From NCBI GenBank assembly GCA_016928575.1, contig JAFGKK010000107.1, positions 1-46,784 of the forward strand: DNA of 46,784 nt. Reading direction: 5' to 3'. This DNA comes from Anaerolineales bacterium. Lineage in GTDB: Bacteria; Chloroflexota; Anaerolineae; Anaerolineales; RBG-16-64-43. Numbering within the stretch: position 1 is the first letter of the stretch; each line of letters starts with the position of its first letter. Below the pieces are notes generated by a model. That model was not told where the DNA came from. It saw only the letters and a program-made list of their open reading frames with translations, and made no database searches. A program made the position numbers and the translations under genes. Positions 8,642 through 16,942 of this stretch are shown piece after piece.

Positions 8642-8788
8642 AACTCAATAAGTATCGGGTCTCATCCATAATAAGAAAGTTCCACTTTTTAGACAGCCCA
8701 TGAGGGAAGGGAACGGGAGATGGGAGGTTAGGTTCGATCCCCCGAATAGGCCATCCGCGCGGCGGCCTGAAATCAGCCGTTCGGACGC

Positions 8789-8818
8789 TTGACGGAAATA
8801 CCGGAAACGCCATAAAAT
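8789..8818 (+). promoter_or_regulatory. glnN promoter
   Basis: TTGACG at 8789-8794 and TAAAAT at 8813-8818 are separated by 18 bp, a good sigma-70 match. Transcription would start near 8825, giving a leader of about 105 nt that contains the attenuator described next. Confidence 0.7.
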
Positions 8819-8842
8819 TGGGCGAATTCAAGATTGGTTTTT

Positions 8843-8856
8843 GGGCCATGACGCCC
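8843..8856 (+). promoter_or_regulatory. leader motif GGC-CRYGAM-GCC (glnN copy)
   Basis: GGGC-CATGAC-GCCC can fold as a 4-bp stem with a six-base loop. Its 3' half is also the start of the 5' arm of the terminator at 8851-8895, so the two folds exclude each other. Four more copies with the same layout occur in this window. Confidence 0.6.
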
Positions 8857-8895
8857 GTTCCGCAATGCGGTTGCATCGCGGGACGGGCGTTTTTT
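8851..8895 (+). terminator. intrinsic terminator inside the glnN leader (attenuator)
   Basis: The 18-nt arms 8851-8868 and 8873-8890 pair with one G-U wobble and one mismatch around a GGTT loop, followed by T-run 8891-8895. It lies between the promoter and the glnN ribosome site (ATG at 8931), so it must be read through for glnN expression. That is the expected arrangement for antitermination control. Confidence 0.8.
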
Positions 8896-8930
8896 ATTTG
8901 CCTGAAATCCAAACACCAACGGAGGCCAAG

Positions 8931-11024
8931 ATGCCGGAGTTAAACGAACTGTTCGGTTCCAACGTGTTCACCGACGCCAAGATGAAGGAGCGGCTTCCCA
9001 AGCCCGCCTACCAGGCTCTGCGCAAGACGATCGACCGGGGCGTGGCGCTCGATCCGTGGGTGGCCGAGGTGGTCGCCGGAGCGATGAAGGAATGGGCGGT
9101 GGAGATGGGCGCCACCCACTTCACCCATTGGTTCCAGCCGCTGACGGGCTACACCGCCGAAAAGCACGATTCCTTCATCAGCCCCTCCTCCAACGGCAAA
9201 GTCATGCTGGAGTTCTCCGGCAAGGAGCTGATCCGCGGCGAACCGGACGCCTCGTCGTTCCCATCCGGAGGCCTGCGGGCCACCTTCGAAGCCCGCGGCT
9301 ACACCGCCTGGGATTGCACCTCGCCGGCCTTCCTCAAGGACCACGCCCTGTGCATCCCGACGGCGTTTGTCTCCTACACCGGGGAGACGCTGGATAAAAA
9401 GACGCCGCTGCTGCGCTCGATGGACGCACTTTCCAAGCAGGCTCTGCGGATTCTGCGGCTGTTCGGCAACACCGCCGCCGAGAAGGTGACCACCACGGTC
9501 GGCCCGGAACAGGAGTATTTCCTGATCGACAAATCGACCTACGACCGGCGCAAGGACCTGATCCTCGCCGGACGGACCCTGTTCGGCGCCAAGCCGGCCA
9601 AGGGCCAGGAGCTGGAGGACCATTACTTCGGCCAGATCAAGGAACGCGTCTCGGCCTTCATGGAGGAGCTCAACCAGGAGCTGTGGCGGCTGGGGATCCT
9701 CGCCAAAACCCAGCACAACGAAGTCGCCCCCGCCCAGCACGAACTGGCGCCGATTTTTTCCAGCACCAACCTCGCCACCGACCACAACCAGCTGGTGATG
9801 GCCTTCATGCAGAAGGTCGCCCGGCGGCACGGCTTGGTGTGCCTGCTGCACGAGAAGCCTTTCGCCGGCGTCAACGGCTCCGGCAAGCACAACAACTGGT
9901 CGATGGCAACCGACGACGGGCAGAACCTGCTGGATCCGGGGACGACGCCGCACGAGAACATGCAGTTCCTGGTCTTCCTCATGGCGGTGATCGCCGCGGT
10001 CGACGACTACGCCGACCTGCTGCGGGTCTCGGCCGCCACGCCGGGCAACGACCACCGCTTGGGCGCCAACGAGGCTCCGCCGGCGATCATCTCGGTCTTC
10101 CTCGGCGAACAGCTGACCGACATCCTCGCCCAATTGGAGAACGGCGGCGCGACGAACTCGAAGCAGGGCGGCACCCTGAACCTGGGCGCCTCCACGCTCC
10201 CGCCGCTGCCCAAAGACAACACCGACCGCAACCGCACCTCGCCCTTCGCCTTCACCGGCAACAAATTCGAGTTCCGGATGGTGGGCTCGTCGGCTTCGAT
10301 CGCCATGCCCAACTTCGTCCTCAACGCGATCGTAGCCGAAACCCTCAGCCAGTTCGCGGACCGGCTGGAAAAGGCCAAGGACCTGAAATCCGAGGTCCGG
10401 GCGCTGCTGCGGGAATCCGCGCGGACCCACAAGAAGGTGATCTTCAACGGCAACAACTACTCCGAAGACTGGGTCAAGGACGCCGAAAAACGCGGCCTGC
10501 CCAACATCCGCTCGACCGTCGCCGCGACGCAGGCGCTGGCCGAGAAAAAGAACATCGCCCTGATGGAAAAGCACGGGATTCTGAGCAAGGCCGAGTTGGA
10601 ATCCCGCCGGGAAATCATGCTGGAGGGTTACGTCAAGACGATCCGGATCGAGGCATTGACGATGCTGGAGATGGCCAAGCGGCAGATCCTTCCCGCCGCC
10701 GTGGAGTACATCTCCGATCTCGCCGAATCGATCCGCGAGGTGAAAGCCGCCGGGGTCGAGGCCGAAACCAGCGCGCAGGCCGAGACTCTGCGGGAAGTCT
10801 CCACGGTTGCGGCCTCGTTCAAGAATAACGTCGCGCGGTTGGAATCCAAGCTGGCGGAAGCCGATGCCGTGGACGGCGGCGCCTATCCGCAGGCTTGCGC
10901 CTTCCGCGATTCCGTGTTCACCCAGATGGCGCTCCTGCGCGAGGACGGCGACAAGCTGGAAGCGCTGGTCAGCGCGGAGGTTTGGCCGTATCCGACCTAC
11001 AGCGATATGCTGTTCAATATCTGA
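8931..11024 (+). CDS. glnN: glutamine synthetase type III
   Basis: This 697-residue enzyme makes glutamine from glutamate, ammonia and ATP. The length and motifs match the GSIII family (about 700 residues, dodecamer of double hexamers), not GSI or GSII. Visible are the N-terminal GSIII region ([18 protein letters not shown]), [11 protein letters not shown] with metal-ligand glutamates, [16 protein letters not shown], the ATP/metal loop [14 protein letters not shown], and [19 protein letters not shown]. The C-terminal 150 residues are helical as in family members. The start is the ATG at 8931 after ACGGAGG; reading further upstream would run through the terminator. It sits downstream of the ANTAR regulator and is probably controlled by leader attenuation. 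Confidence 0.96.
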   Translation: MPELNELFGSNVFTDAKMKERLPKPAYQALRKTIDRGVALDPWVAEVVAGAMKEWAVEMGATHFTHWFQPLTGYTAEKHDSFISPSSNGKVMLEFSGKELIRGEPDASSFPSGGLRATFEARGYTAWDCTSPAFLKDHALCIPTAFVSYTGETLDKKTPLLRSMDALSKQALRILRLFGNTAAEKVTTTVGPEQEYFLIDKSTYDRRKDLILAGRTLFGAKPAKGQELEDHYFGQIKERVSAFMEELNQELWRLGILAKTQHNEVAPAQHELAPIFSSTNLATDHNQLVMAFMQKVARRHGLVCLLHEKPFAGVNGSGKHNNWSMATDDGQNLLDPGTTPHENMQFLVFLMAVIAAVDDYADLLRVSAATPGNDHRLGANEAPPAIISVFLGEQLTDILAQLENGGATNSKQGGTLNLGASTLPPLPKDNTDRNRTSPFAFTGNKFEFRMVGSSASIAMPNFVLNAIVAETLSQFADRLEKAKDLKSEVRALLRESARTHKKVIFNGNNYSEDWVKDAEKRGLPNIRSTVAATQALAEKKNIALMEKHGILSKAELESRREIMLEGYVKTIRIEALTMLEMAKRQILPAAVEYISDLAESIREVKAAGVEAETSAQAETLREVSTVAASFKNNVARLESKLAEADAVDGGAYPQACAFRDSVFTQMALLREDGDKLEALVSAEVWPYPTYSDMLFNI

Positions 11025-11064
11025 ACGGAAGCCCGGCGCGCCGCCCCATCCTGCCCCTCCTATC

Positions 11065-11103
11065 CTCCCCTCCCTTCCCGTCATACGGGAAGGGCGGGGA
11101 GGG
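11065..11103. repeat. C-rich long hairpin repeat, copy 3
   Basis: Arms CCCTCCCTTCCCG and CGGGAAGGGCGGGGAGGG flank a TCATA loop, just after glnN. It belongs to the same dispersed family as 2588-2705. Confidence 0.7.
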
Positions 11104-11301
11104 ATGTCGGTTGCGCTATGCAGAAAAGAATTCAGTGGAGGGGCGGGATGGGATGGCAATAGCCGCGCTGTTATTTCCCGCGCAATGTGTTGCTGAAAAA
11201 TAAAAAAAACCCTTAACGGCAGAACCTTCTCCGGATTCATCGCAACAAGCAGTGATTGGGTTGGCCGATTAAGTTCAAAAACAGTGGAAAAATGTTCCCT
11301 T

Positions 11302-11340
11302 AAAGGCCGAATGCCAGCCTCCCTCTGGTATTCGGCTTTT
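11302..11340. terminator. bidirectional terminator between glnN and the R-M gene
   Basis: The arms AAAGGCCGAATGCCAG and CTGGTATTCGGCTTTT pair with small imperfections. A T-run follows on the plus strand and TTTAA on the minus strand. It separates two convergent genes. Confidence 0.75.
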
Positions 11341-11352
11341 ACATTTATGGGG

Positions 11353-14190
11353 TTATTGCGAGCCTTCCACTATCGCAATCTCTTCTGATGTCAATTCATA
11401 CAATTCATAAACTAAAGCGTCTATTTGAGAGTCGGTGGAGTCAATCAATCGCTGAAGACGCTCCTCTTCAATAATATCCTTCGCGACCTTTTTTTGTTTG
11501 TGAATATCAATCATCTGCTTAACGATCACTATCATTTTTTCTTGATCCTGCATCCAATTTAGTGGAAGTGGTAGTTCGGATATTTTAAATCCACCAACCT
11601 CCATCAATAACCCATACTTCTTCACAAACCACCAATTAGCTAATGTCGAGTTGAATAAACCTAATACCGCGAACAATGATTCGATAGGCAATTCGGGTTG
11701 CAATATTAGGTTTGAAAGTGAATGGCGATTCACCGCACCGCTGAAATCGCATGCTCCGATTAACTGTCTGGGTAACTTTTTCCGAAGTCGGTGGAATAAT
11801 ATTTTTGGTTGTTTGAAATATTTGGGGTCTCGTGGGCACCATAACCAATTACCATAGTGTATGTATGCAGTAGGTGCATCAATTTCAAATCTCCTAAGCT
11901 GTGATGCACTTTCAAGTAAAGGATACCAACCAAGACCTCTTGGTTTTTCTGCGATGTATCGATTAGCTTCACCATCTTCTTTTGTCTTATAAGGGATTAC
12001 GCCTTGCGAATAATCCACCAAATCTCCCAAAGTTCCCCCGTCACAATTCATTTTTGTTAAAAGGGATATCTCAATTGGATTTGCTTGTAGATTAATGATG
12101 CTTTGCTTATCATCTTTCCATATTGATTGGCTTATTGTAAATTTATATTCAATTCGATGATCTTTAGTTCCTTTAGAAATAGATGTAAGCGATGCATCAT
12201 CCAATTTCTTTCTATTGGTAATAATTGAGATGACGGTATCAACAATTGCTTTTTGAAAAACTTTAGTTGGCTCAAGGTCAACAAGATGATAGAAGAAACC
12301 TTTCGAAAGTAAATAACGCCGCAATTGCGCACCATAATGGTTCGTTAACCAAGCATTTGGTGTGATATATCCAAGGCATCCGGACGATTTCAATAAATTG
12401 AAGCCCCTCTCGAAAAAGAAGATGTATGTTTCAGGTTTTCCTTTTCGGTATATAAATTGACCTTGAAAGTATTCTTTTTCCTTTTCTGTGTAATCAGCAC
12501 CATACGGCGGATTACCAATCACGCAATCAAATCCGCCCGCCTGCATTGCCTCTGGAAACTCCGCCGCCCAATCGAACGGGTTTACGCGCCGCAATTCCTC
12601 CGGATCGGGCATAAGCCGGCCGGCGAAGTAATCCGGCCCGATCAGGCTGTTGCCGCACTTGATGTTCTTATCCAGGTTGGGGAGCGCGCGCTCGGGGAGC
12701 AGTTCCATCTGCCTCTGCCGGCTCAGGCTCTCGTCGCTCTCGCCCTCCAGAACCTTGATCAGCAGGCTGAGCTTGGTGACTTCCGCCGCCTGCCGGTCGA
12801 TATCGACTCCGAAAATGTGCTCGGTCAGGATGCGCTTCTTTTCGGCGGTGGTCAATTTCCAGGTATCCCGATATTTCCAAACGGCGTTTTTGTTCTTCTC
12901 CGGTTCGTTCGCCGTGTACCAGCCGAGGTAATGATCCATCAGATATTGATACGCGCCCAGGAGGAAAGATCCGGATCCGCAGGCCATGTCCAGAACCCGG
13001 AAACCTTTCAGCTGTTTCGGGCTCTTTCCTTCCACCTGTTTGCCGACCGCGTTTTTGACGATGTACTCGACGATGTACGCGGGAGTGTAATATACGCCCC
13101 CCGCCTTTTTAACCTCCGGTTTTTCCTCGACCTTGGCCTGATGTCCGGCTGTGAGCCGGATGACCTTGCCAAGGAACTGCTCGTACACGTTGCCCAGGAT
13201 CTCCACCGGCAGTACGTTGAAGGCATAAGGCGATTTCGGAAAGTACAGGTCGGCGAGGATCGGCTCGAGCGCCTTATCGTCCAGCACCAGGTCCGGCGTG
13301 ACACTGTCGCCGGTCTTGGAGAAATCGAACAGTCCGGAGTTGTAGCGCGAATCCGCCTGGCGGCACATCGCGATCAGTCCGGCGTAGATTTCGTCGCCTT
13401 CGGCCAGCTTCTGCAGGCGGCCGTAGGGCTCCACACCGCGGTCCTCCGCCATGCGCAGAAAGATGATCCGGTCGATCGTCCGCTGAACGGCGTCGTTCAG
13501 CTCGTCGATCGTGAGGTCGGGGTTTCGCAGGGCGATATTGCGCGCGAGCGCGTTGCGCCAGCCTTCGATTTCCTTCAGGAATTCGGCGTCCACTTCCGAC
13601 GTTCCGCGCCGTCCCCGGCCGGCTTGGGCGAAAGCATCGAAGGAACCGCTCCGCACCGCCTCGCGCGAAAAAACGTCCCAGACCTCGTGCCAGCGGTCGG
13701 GATACTCCTCATAGGTTATGTAGTTCAGACGCGCCGTGGAGGATTTATCCTTGTCCGAAGGCCGGATCCGGCAATCGTAGGCGGACCACTCCTGAAAATC
13801 GGTGAGGACCGACAGCGGCAGTTTGGCGCTCCAGGCATAGCGCCGCAATTGATACGCCGGGGAGAGCGAGGTTTTGATGTCGACGCCCGGCTTCTTGGCT
13901 TCGGCGAAGAATTTGCGCTCCCGCCCCACCCGAAACACGTAATCCGGAGCGCGGTGAGCCTCGTTTCTTCCCATATCCAGTGAATCTTCGACGACAACCT
14001 CGCGGTACTCCGGCGCGGCCTGTTGTTGGTTGCGCACGTCCCAATTGAGCGCCATGAACAGCGGGTCGATGAACTCCTGACGCACGTGCGCTTCCTTGTA
14101 CCCGGAAGCCTGATAGGCCGCCCGGTGGGCCGAAAAATGCTTTATCAGCCTGGCGATCTCGTCTTTGGATTGATCGAAGGTGAATGCCAT
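11353..14190 (-). CDS. type IIG restriction-modification enzyme (N6-adenine methylase fused to nuclease)
   Basis: This 945-residue protein appears to be a single-chain restriction-modification enzyme. Residues about 30-140 hold a PD-(D/E)XK nuclease candidate (PDY at 82-84, then AEAKK with Glu97 and Lys99). A helical connector leads to an N6-adenine methylase with SAM motif I (LDMACGSGSFLLG, about 400) and catalytic NPPY (about 558). The rest resembles an Eco57I/TaqI-type target-recognition domain. No separate specificity or nuclease gene is nearby, consistent with a stand-alone type IIG system. The part after NPPY (roughly 11353-12500) is distinctly AT-richer than the first part, which suggests that the recognition half was exchanged by recombination. 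The gene lies alone between N-metabolism genes, typical of a mobile defence gene. Confidence 0.88.
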   Translation of the reverse strand: MAFTFDQSKDEIARLIKHFSAHRAAYQASGYKEAHVRQEFIDPLFMALNWDVRNQQQAAPEYREVVVEDSLDMGRNEAHRAPDYVFRVGRERKFFAEAKKPGVDIKTSLSPAYQLRRYAWSAKLPLSVLTDFQEWSAYDCRIRPSDKDKSSTARLNYITYEEYPDRWHEVWDVFSREAVRSGSFDAFAQAGRGRRGTSEVDAEFLKEIEGWRNALARNIALRNPDLTIDELNDAVQRTIDRIIFLRMAEDRGVEPYGRLQKLAEGDEIYAGLIAMCRQADSRYNSGLFDFSKTGDSVTPDLVLDDKALEPILADLYFPKSPYAFNVLPVEILGNVYEQFLGKVIRLTAGHQAKVEEKPEVKKAGGVYYTPAYIVEYIVKNAVGKQVEGKSPKQLKGFRVLDMACGSGSFLLGAYQYLMDHYLGWYTANEPEKNKNAVWKYRDTWKLTTAEKKRILTEHIFGVDIDRQAAEVTKLSLLIKVLEGESDESLSRQRQMELLPERALPNLDKNIKCGNSLIGPDYFAGRLMPDPEELRRVNPFDWAAEFPEAMQAGGFDCVIGNPPYGADYTEKEKEYFQGQFIYRKGKPETYIFFFERGFNLLKSSGCLGYITPNAWLTNHYGAQLRRYLLSKGFFYHLVDLEPTKVFQKAIVDTVISIITNRKKLDDASLTSISKGTKDHRIEYKFTISQSIWKDDKQSIINLQANPIEISLLTKMNCDGGTLGDLVDYSQGVIPYKTKEDGEANRYIAEKPRGLGWYPLLESASQLRRFEIDAPTAYIHYGNWLWCPRDPKYFKQPKILFHRLRKKLPRQLIGACDFSGAVNRHSLSNLILQPELPIESLFAVLGLFNSTLANWWFVKKYGLLMEVGGFKISELPLPLNWMQDQEKMIVIVKQMIDIHKQKKVAKDIIEEERLQRLIDSTDSQIDALVYELYELTSEEIAIVEGSQ

Positions 14191-14299
14191 GAAATACCTT
14201 GGTGGATAATTCAGGGTTGGACTTATTATAGAACGAGATCGCTGAAAAATCCCCTATTTTCAGCCCGTCCACCGCCGGCGAATCTGGCCCGTTTGGGGG

Positions 14300-14327
14300 T
14301 GGATATACCCGGAAGATAAAGTATACT
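14300..14327 (+). promoter_or_regulatory. candidate promoter before first permease-side leader hairpin
   Basis: TGGATA at 14300-14305 and TATACT at 14322-14327 are 16 bp apart. A start near 14334 would give a transcript of about 68 nt up to the terminator at 14367-14402. Confidence 0.4.
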
Positions 14328-14359
14328 CGGATCAAGATCGACAACCGAATATCTCGCAA

Positions 14360-14371
14360 GGCCGCGAAGCC
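14360..14371 (+). promoter_or_regulatory. leader motif GGC-CRYGAM-GCC (permease side, copy 1)
   Basis: GGC-CGCGAA-GCC. Its last five bases begin the 5' arm of the terminator at 14367-14402, as at glnN and amt. Confidence 0.55.
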
Positions 14372-14402
14372 TCCCGTCCCGTGTGGGACCGGAGGCTTTT
14401 TT
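14367..14402 (+). terminator. intrinsic terminator following leader motif
   Basis: The 14-nt arms 14367-14380 and 14385-14398 pair with one mismatch around a GTGT loop, followed by a T-run through 14402. No gene lies directly downstream, so it ends a short RNA or acts as the first attenuator of a long leader. Confidence 0.8.
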
Positions 14403-14431
14403 CTTCCGCAGCAATCTTCGCCGAAACGCGA

Positions 14432-14518
14432 AGGTTGTGAATCGAGAGGAGCAACGCGCGGGGGTCACACCGGGGTGGTGGGGGCCGATGCGGGTTAGCT
14501 CCTCTTGATTCACAGCCT
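14432..14518 (+). ncRNA. unassigned large RNA hairpin
   Basis: The 21-nt arms 14432-14452 and 14498-14518 enclose a 45-nt centre. The two arm differences are U-G and G-U wobbles if the plus strand is transcribed, but would be mismatches in the minus-strand RNA. That supports a plus-strand structured RNA. It does not match tRNA, SRP RNA, tmRNA or RNase P signatures that I know. It sits 30 nt after a terminator, so it would need its own promoter or read-through. Confidence 0.45.
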
Positions 14519-14636
14519 CCTTCAGCCGGCGGAAAGTATCCCGGCGCCGCAACGGGCATCCCTTTGCAGGGGTGGAAATTCGCCCAAGCAGGCATGTCAA
14601 GAAGCCGGTCGAGCAGCCTGAGTTCTCCGCGGGCGA

Positions 14637-14668
14637 ATCGAAACCACCTTTTTTCTTGTGGTTTCGAT
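14637..14668. other. perfect 11-bp inverted repeat with T-rich loop
   Basis: ATCGAAACCAC and its complement flank CTTTTTTCTT. It could be a terminator or an RNA stem in the non-coding region before the permease. No gene was found between 14191 and 15311. Confidence 0.4.
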
Positions 14669-14827
14669 GCTCCCCGCCAAAACGCCGTGGCCGCTCAATC
14701 AGCTTTACCGCATCCTTCCGCCCCTGCCAAAGCATTCCACGACTTGCGCCAACGCGGACATTCCGGATCCCCCTTTCGTAGTAATCGGACGATCTCGCGC
14801 CTTCCTGATTTGTGGCCCATTAGGGTG

Positions 14828-14855
14828 TTTCCACGGGTCTTGTTTTCCATACAAT
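14828..14855 (+). promoter_or_regulatory. candidate permease-side promoter
   Basis: TTTCCA at 14828-14833 and TACAAT at 14850-14855 are 16 bp apart. The leader motif starts about 16 nt after the -10 box. Confidence 0.4.
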
Positions 14856-14870
14856 AGCGTAAAACCAGAC

Positions 14871-14883
14871 GGGCCATGACGCC
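14871..14883 (+). promoter_or_regulatory. leader motif GGC-CRYGAM-GCC (permease side, copy 2)
   Basis: GGGCCATGACGCC is identical over 13 bases to the glnN copy. The final five bases start the following hairpin. Confidence 0.6.
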
Positions 14884-14908
14884 TCCGGAGGAATTCCTTC
14901 GGAGGCGT
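14879..14908 (+). terminator. terminator-like hairpin after leader motif
   Basis: The 13-bp stem (ACGCCTCCGGAGG with CCTTCGGAGGCGT, one wobble) has an AATT loop. The following bases are not a clean T-run, so terminator activity is less certain than for the glnN and amt hairpins. Confidence 0.5.
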
Positions 14909-15022
14909 TCGCATTAATCCAGTGGCGCGGGCCGTCCCCCGTTTCCGCGGAGGGTGTTTCCGAAGGGGCGGGCGCAACACGGTGGAACGCAAGGGGGTCG
15001 GCGGACAAATGAATATATTCCC

Positions 15023-15065
15023 GGCCGCGACGCCTTGAACGGATATTCGGTTCAAGGTGTCGGCC
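15023..15065 (+). promoter_or_regulatory. third leader motif and hairpin before the permease
   Basis: GGC-CGCGAC-GCC at 15023-15034 lies in the 5' arm of a hairpin with arms 15023-15040 and 15049-15065 (stem through CCTTGAAC/GTTCAAGG, with a bulge). This repeats the motif-plus-hairpin layout for the third time ahead of the permease. It is followed by GTTTAAG and not a full T-run. Confidence 0.5.
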
Positions 15066-15100
15066 GTTTAAGGGACTGCGGGAAAAGTCATACCAGGATT

Positions 15101-15240
15101 GTCATGCCCGCGCCGGCCCTGCTTAGGAGGGCCTTCTCCTCAGGCATCCAGCCGGACAAAACCCTGGATTCCCGCTGAAACCGCGCGGGAATGACGGACA
15201 AACCACCGCGCGGGAATGACGGACAAACAACCGCACGGGA
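15101..15240. repeat. dispersed palindromic repeat B, copy 2, with tandem tail
   Basis: 15101-15195 has the same GTCATGCCCGCG ... GCATCCAG ... CTGGATTCCCGC ... GGGAATGAC layout as 8548-8641. The right end is duplicated with a period of about 25 bp (units from 15182, 15207 and a partial third). Confidence 0.8.
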
Positions 15241-15311
15241 TTTTCCAAAGAACGCCGTTCGGTTTCTTTGGAGACAACCCGGTGCGGAATACCTTCGCAA
15301 TGGAGGAAATC

Positions 15312-16859
15312 ATGGAAGCCAATTCGAGCCCAACCACGATGCGCAAGACCCTCGGCCTGACCGGGGTGACGGTCAACGCGATGGCGCTGATCGCGCCGGG
15401 GGCGTTCCTGTGGATCACGTTCCAGTTGCAGGCCGCCGCCGGCGTCAACGCCGCCGGCATGGAGAAGGACATCTGGAGCGGCGTGTTCTTCGCGCTGATC
15501 ATCGCGTTTCTCACGGCGCTTTCCTTTGCCGAGCTGGCGCGCAAATACCCCGAAGCCGGCGCCGGCGGCTCCTACTACTTCGCCGACAAAGCCTTTTTGG
15601 ACCGCGAAAAGCCGGCCCACCGGCGTTTCGCCCGCATTTCCAAATTCGTCGTCGGCTGGGCGGCGCACCTTTTCTACTGGGTCTACCCCGGGGTGATGGT
15701 GGCGATGATGGCGACGCTGGTATCTTACCTGTGCGGCCAGTTCGGGATAGCCGTCCCGCCGTGGGGCCTGGTGCTGATCGCCGCCGCGTTTTCGGCCTTC
15801 GTGGGCTTTATCGCGGTGCGCGGGATCAACGGCTCCACCGTCGTCAGCCTGGTGATCAACATCATCCAACTCGTGTCGTTGGTCGGGTTTTCGGTCCTGG
15901 CGATCGCATTCCGCCTGTCCAATCCGCTCGGCGCGACGGAATGGGTGCATCCGACGGCCGTTTCGGTGGTGCTGCCGCACAACTTTGCGTCCATGCTGTT
16001 CCAATCAACGATCGCCATCCTGATCCTGGTCGGATTTGAATCAGCCACCTCGCTGGCCGCGGAAGCCAAAAATCCGAAGCGCGACATCCCGCGCGGGGTG
16101 ATCCTTTCCTTGGCGATCCAGGGGCTGTTCGCCTACCTGCTGCAATACTTCGCCGCCAACTTCGCCATTTCCGAGAAGCTGACGGCGACCGCGTCCGACG
16201 GCACCGCCGTCTCCGGGATGGAGGCCGCCGCGGCCTCCGGGGCGCCGATCGGCGACTTGGTCCGGCTGATCGGCGACGCCATGCTGGGCGGTAACGGCTT
16301 CGCCCTGATGATCATCATCGCCTTCACCGTCGCGCTGGCGGTGCTCGGCACGACCCTGGCGGCGATGAATACCGCGGTCCGGATCTCCTTCGCCATGGCG
16401 CAAGACAAAGAGATGCCCGGTTTAATGGGGATCCTGCACGGCCGGTACGCCACCCCCTACATCGGAATCTGGCTGCTGGTGGCCGTCTCGGCGGTATTCG
16501 GCGCCGTCGGGTCGCAGAACGTGACCGCCCTGACGGGAATCACCCTGGCTTCGAATTTCGGCACGTTTGTGTTGTACGCCCTGATTTGCGCCTTGACCTT
16601 CATCGCCTTCGCGGGGCGGCGTGATTTCCGCTTCGGAAAGCACCTGATCGTTCCCGGCCTCGGACTGATCGGAAACGTCGGCATGCTGCTGGCCATCGCC
16701 GGAGTGGGCTTGGCCAGCGGAGGAACCTCCCAGGCGGCGACGGTCATCGGGCTGGGCATCGCCGCCCTGTGGGCCCTGGCGAGCGGCGCCTACTTGGTTT
16801 GGAACAGCCGCGCCCAGGGCAAGGCGATCCTACCCGCGGTCGCGGCCTCGGAATCCTGA
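15312..16859 (+). CDS. APC-family amino-acid permease
   Basis: This 515-residue protein has about 12-13 hydrophobic helices and the pattern of the amino acid-polyamine-organocation superfamily: TGVTVNAMALIAPGAFLWITFQ near the start, SFAELARKYPEAGAGGSYYF in helices 2-3, and GFESATSLAAEAKNPKRDIPRGV around 240-265. It probably imports an amino acid by coupling to an ion gradient; the substrate cannot be read from sequence. The ATG at 15312 has GGAGG five bases upstream; an in-frame ATG at 15300 is weaker. It lies among ammonium and glutamine genes, and its upstream region carries three copies of the leader motif shared with glnN and amt, so co-regulation by nitrogen is likely (inference). Confidence 0.88.
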   Translation: MEANSSPTTMRKTLGLTGVTVNAMALIAPGAFLWITFQLQAAAGVNAAGMEKDIWSGVFFALIIAFLTALSFAELARKYPEAGAGGSYYFADKAFLDREKPAHRRFARISKFVVGWAAHLFYWVYPGVMVAMMATLVSYLCGQFGIAVPPWGLVLIAAAFSAFVGFIAVRGINGSTVVSLVINIIQLVSLVGFSVLAIAFRLSNPLGATEWVHPTAVSVVLPHNFASMLFQSTIAILILVGFESATSLAAEAKNPKRDIPRGVILSLAIQGLFAYLLQYFAANFAISEKLTATASDGTAVSGMEAAAASGAPIGDLVRLIGDAMLGGNGFALMIIIAFTVALAVLGTTLAAMNTAVRISFAMAQDKEMPGLMGILHGRYATPYIGIWLLVAVSAVFGAVGSQNVTALTGITLASNFGTFVLYALICALTFIAFAGRRDFRFGKHLIVPGLGLIGNVGMLLAIAGVGLASGGTSQAATVIGLGIAALWALASGAYLVWNSRAQGKAILPAVAASES

Positions 16860-16864
16860 TAGCA

Positions 16865-16927
16865 CCCCCTCCTTCATCCTCCCCCGCTTGGCCGGGTGCG
16901 CCAAGCGGGGGAGGGAAGGGGAGGGGG
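16865..16927. repeat. C-rich long hairpin repeat, copy 4
   Basis: The CCCCCTCC...CCTCCCCCGCTTGG arm pairs with CCAAGCGGGGGAGGG...GGGGAGGGGG. It lies between the permease stop and the phosphatase start and may act as a terminator or processing stem. Confidence 0.75.
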
Positions 16928-16942
16928 CAGAAAGCCGGCCGA

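Noticed and set aside
8825-8930. Canonical two-hairpin ANTAR target in the glnN leader
   Set aside because: I could find only one hexaloop hairpin, with C and not A at loop position 1, and no clear upstream partner. The link to ANTAR is therefore kept as a hypothesis and not annotated as a known motif.
8940-11240. Long minus-strand frame of 766 codons opposite glnN
   Set aside because: It is the antisense shadow of a complete glutamine synthetase III gene, with no start signal or domain.
12457-13983. Plus-strand frame of 508 codons inside the restriction enzyme gene
   Set aside because: It exists only in the GC-rich half of the gene and stops where composition changes. The minus-strand protein shows nuclease and methylase motifs.
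11353-14190. BREX or DISARM defence system methylase
   Set aside because: No other BREX or DISARM genes (PglZ, BrxC, DrmA/B) are next to it. The protein has its own nuclease motif and recognition domain, so a stand-alone type IIG enzyme is simpler.
14432-14518. SRP RNA, tmRNA, RNase P RNA or a known riboswitch
   Set aside because: The conserved cores of these RNAs as I know them (for example the SRP GGAA tetraloop region, tmRNA CCA end, RNase P GAAAGTCC) are not present.
14226-14735. Minus-strand frame of 169 codons, and plus-strand frame 14564-14857
   Set aside because: They cover terminators and long RNA stems, have no ribosome site and a composition unlike proteins. The region reads better as non-coding regulatory DNA.
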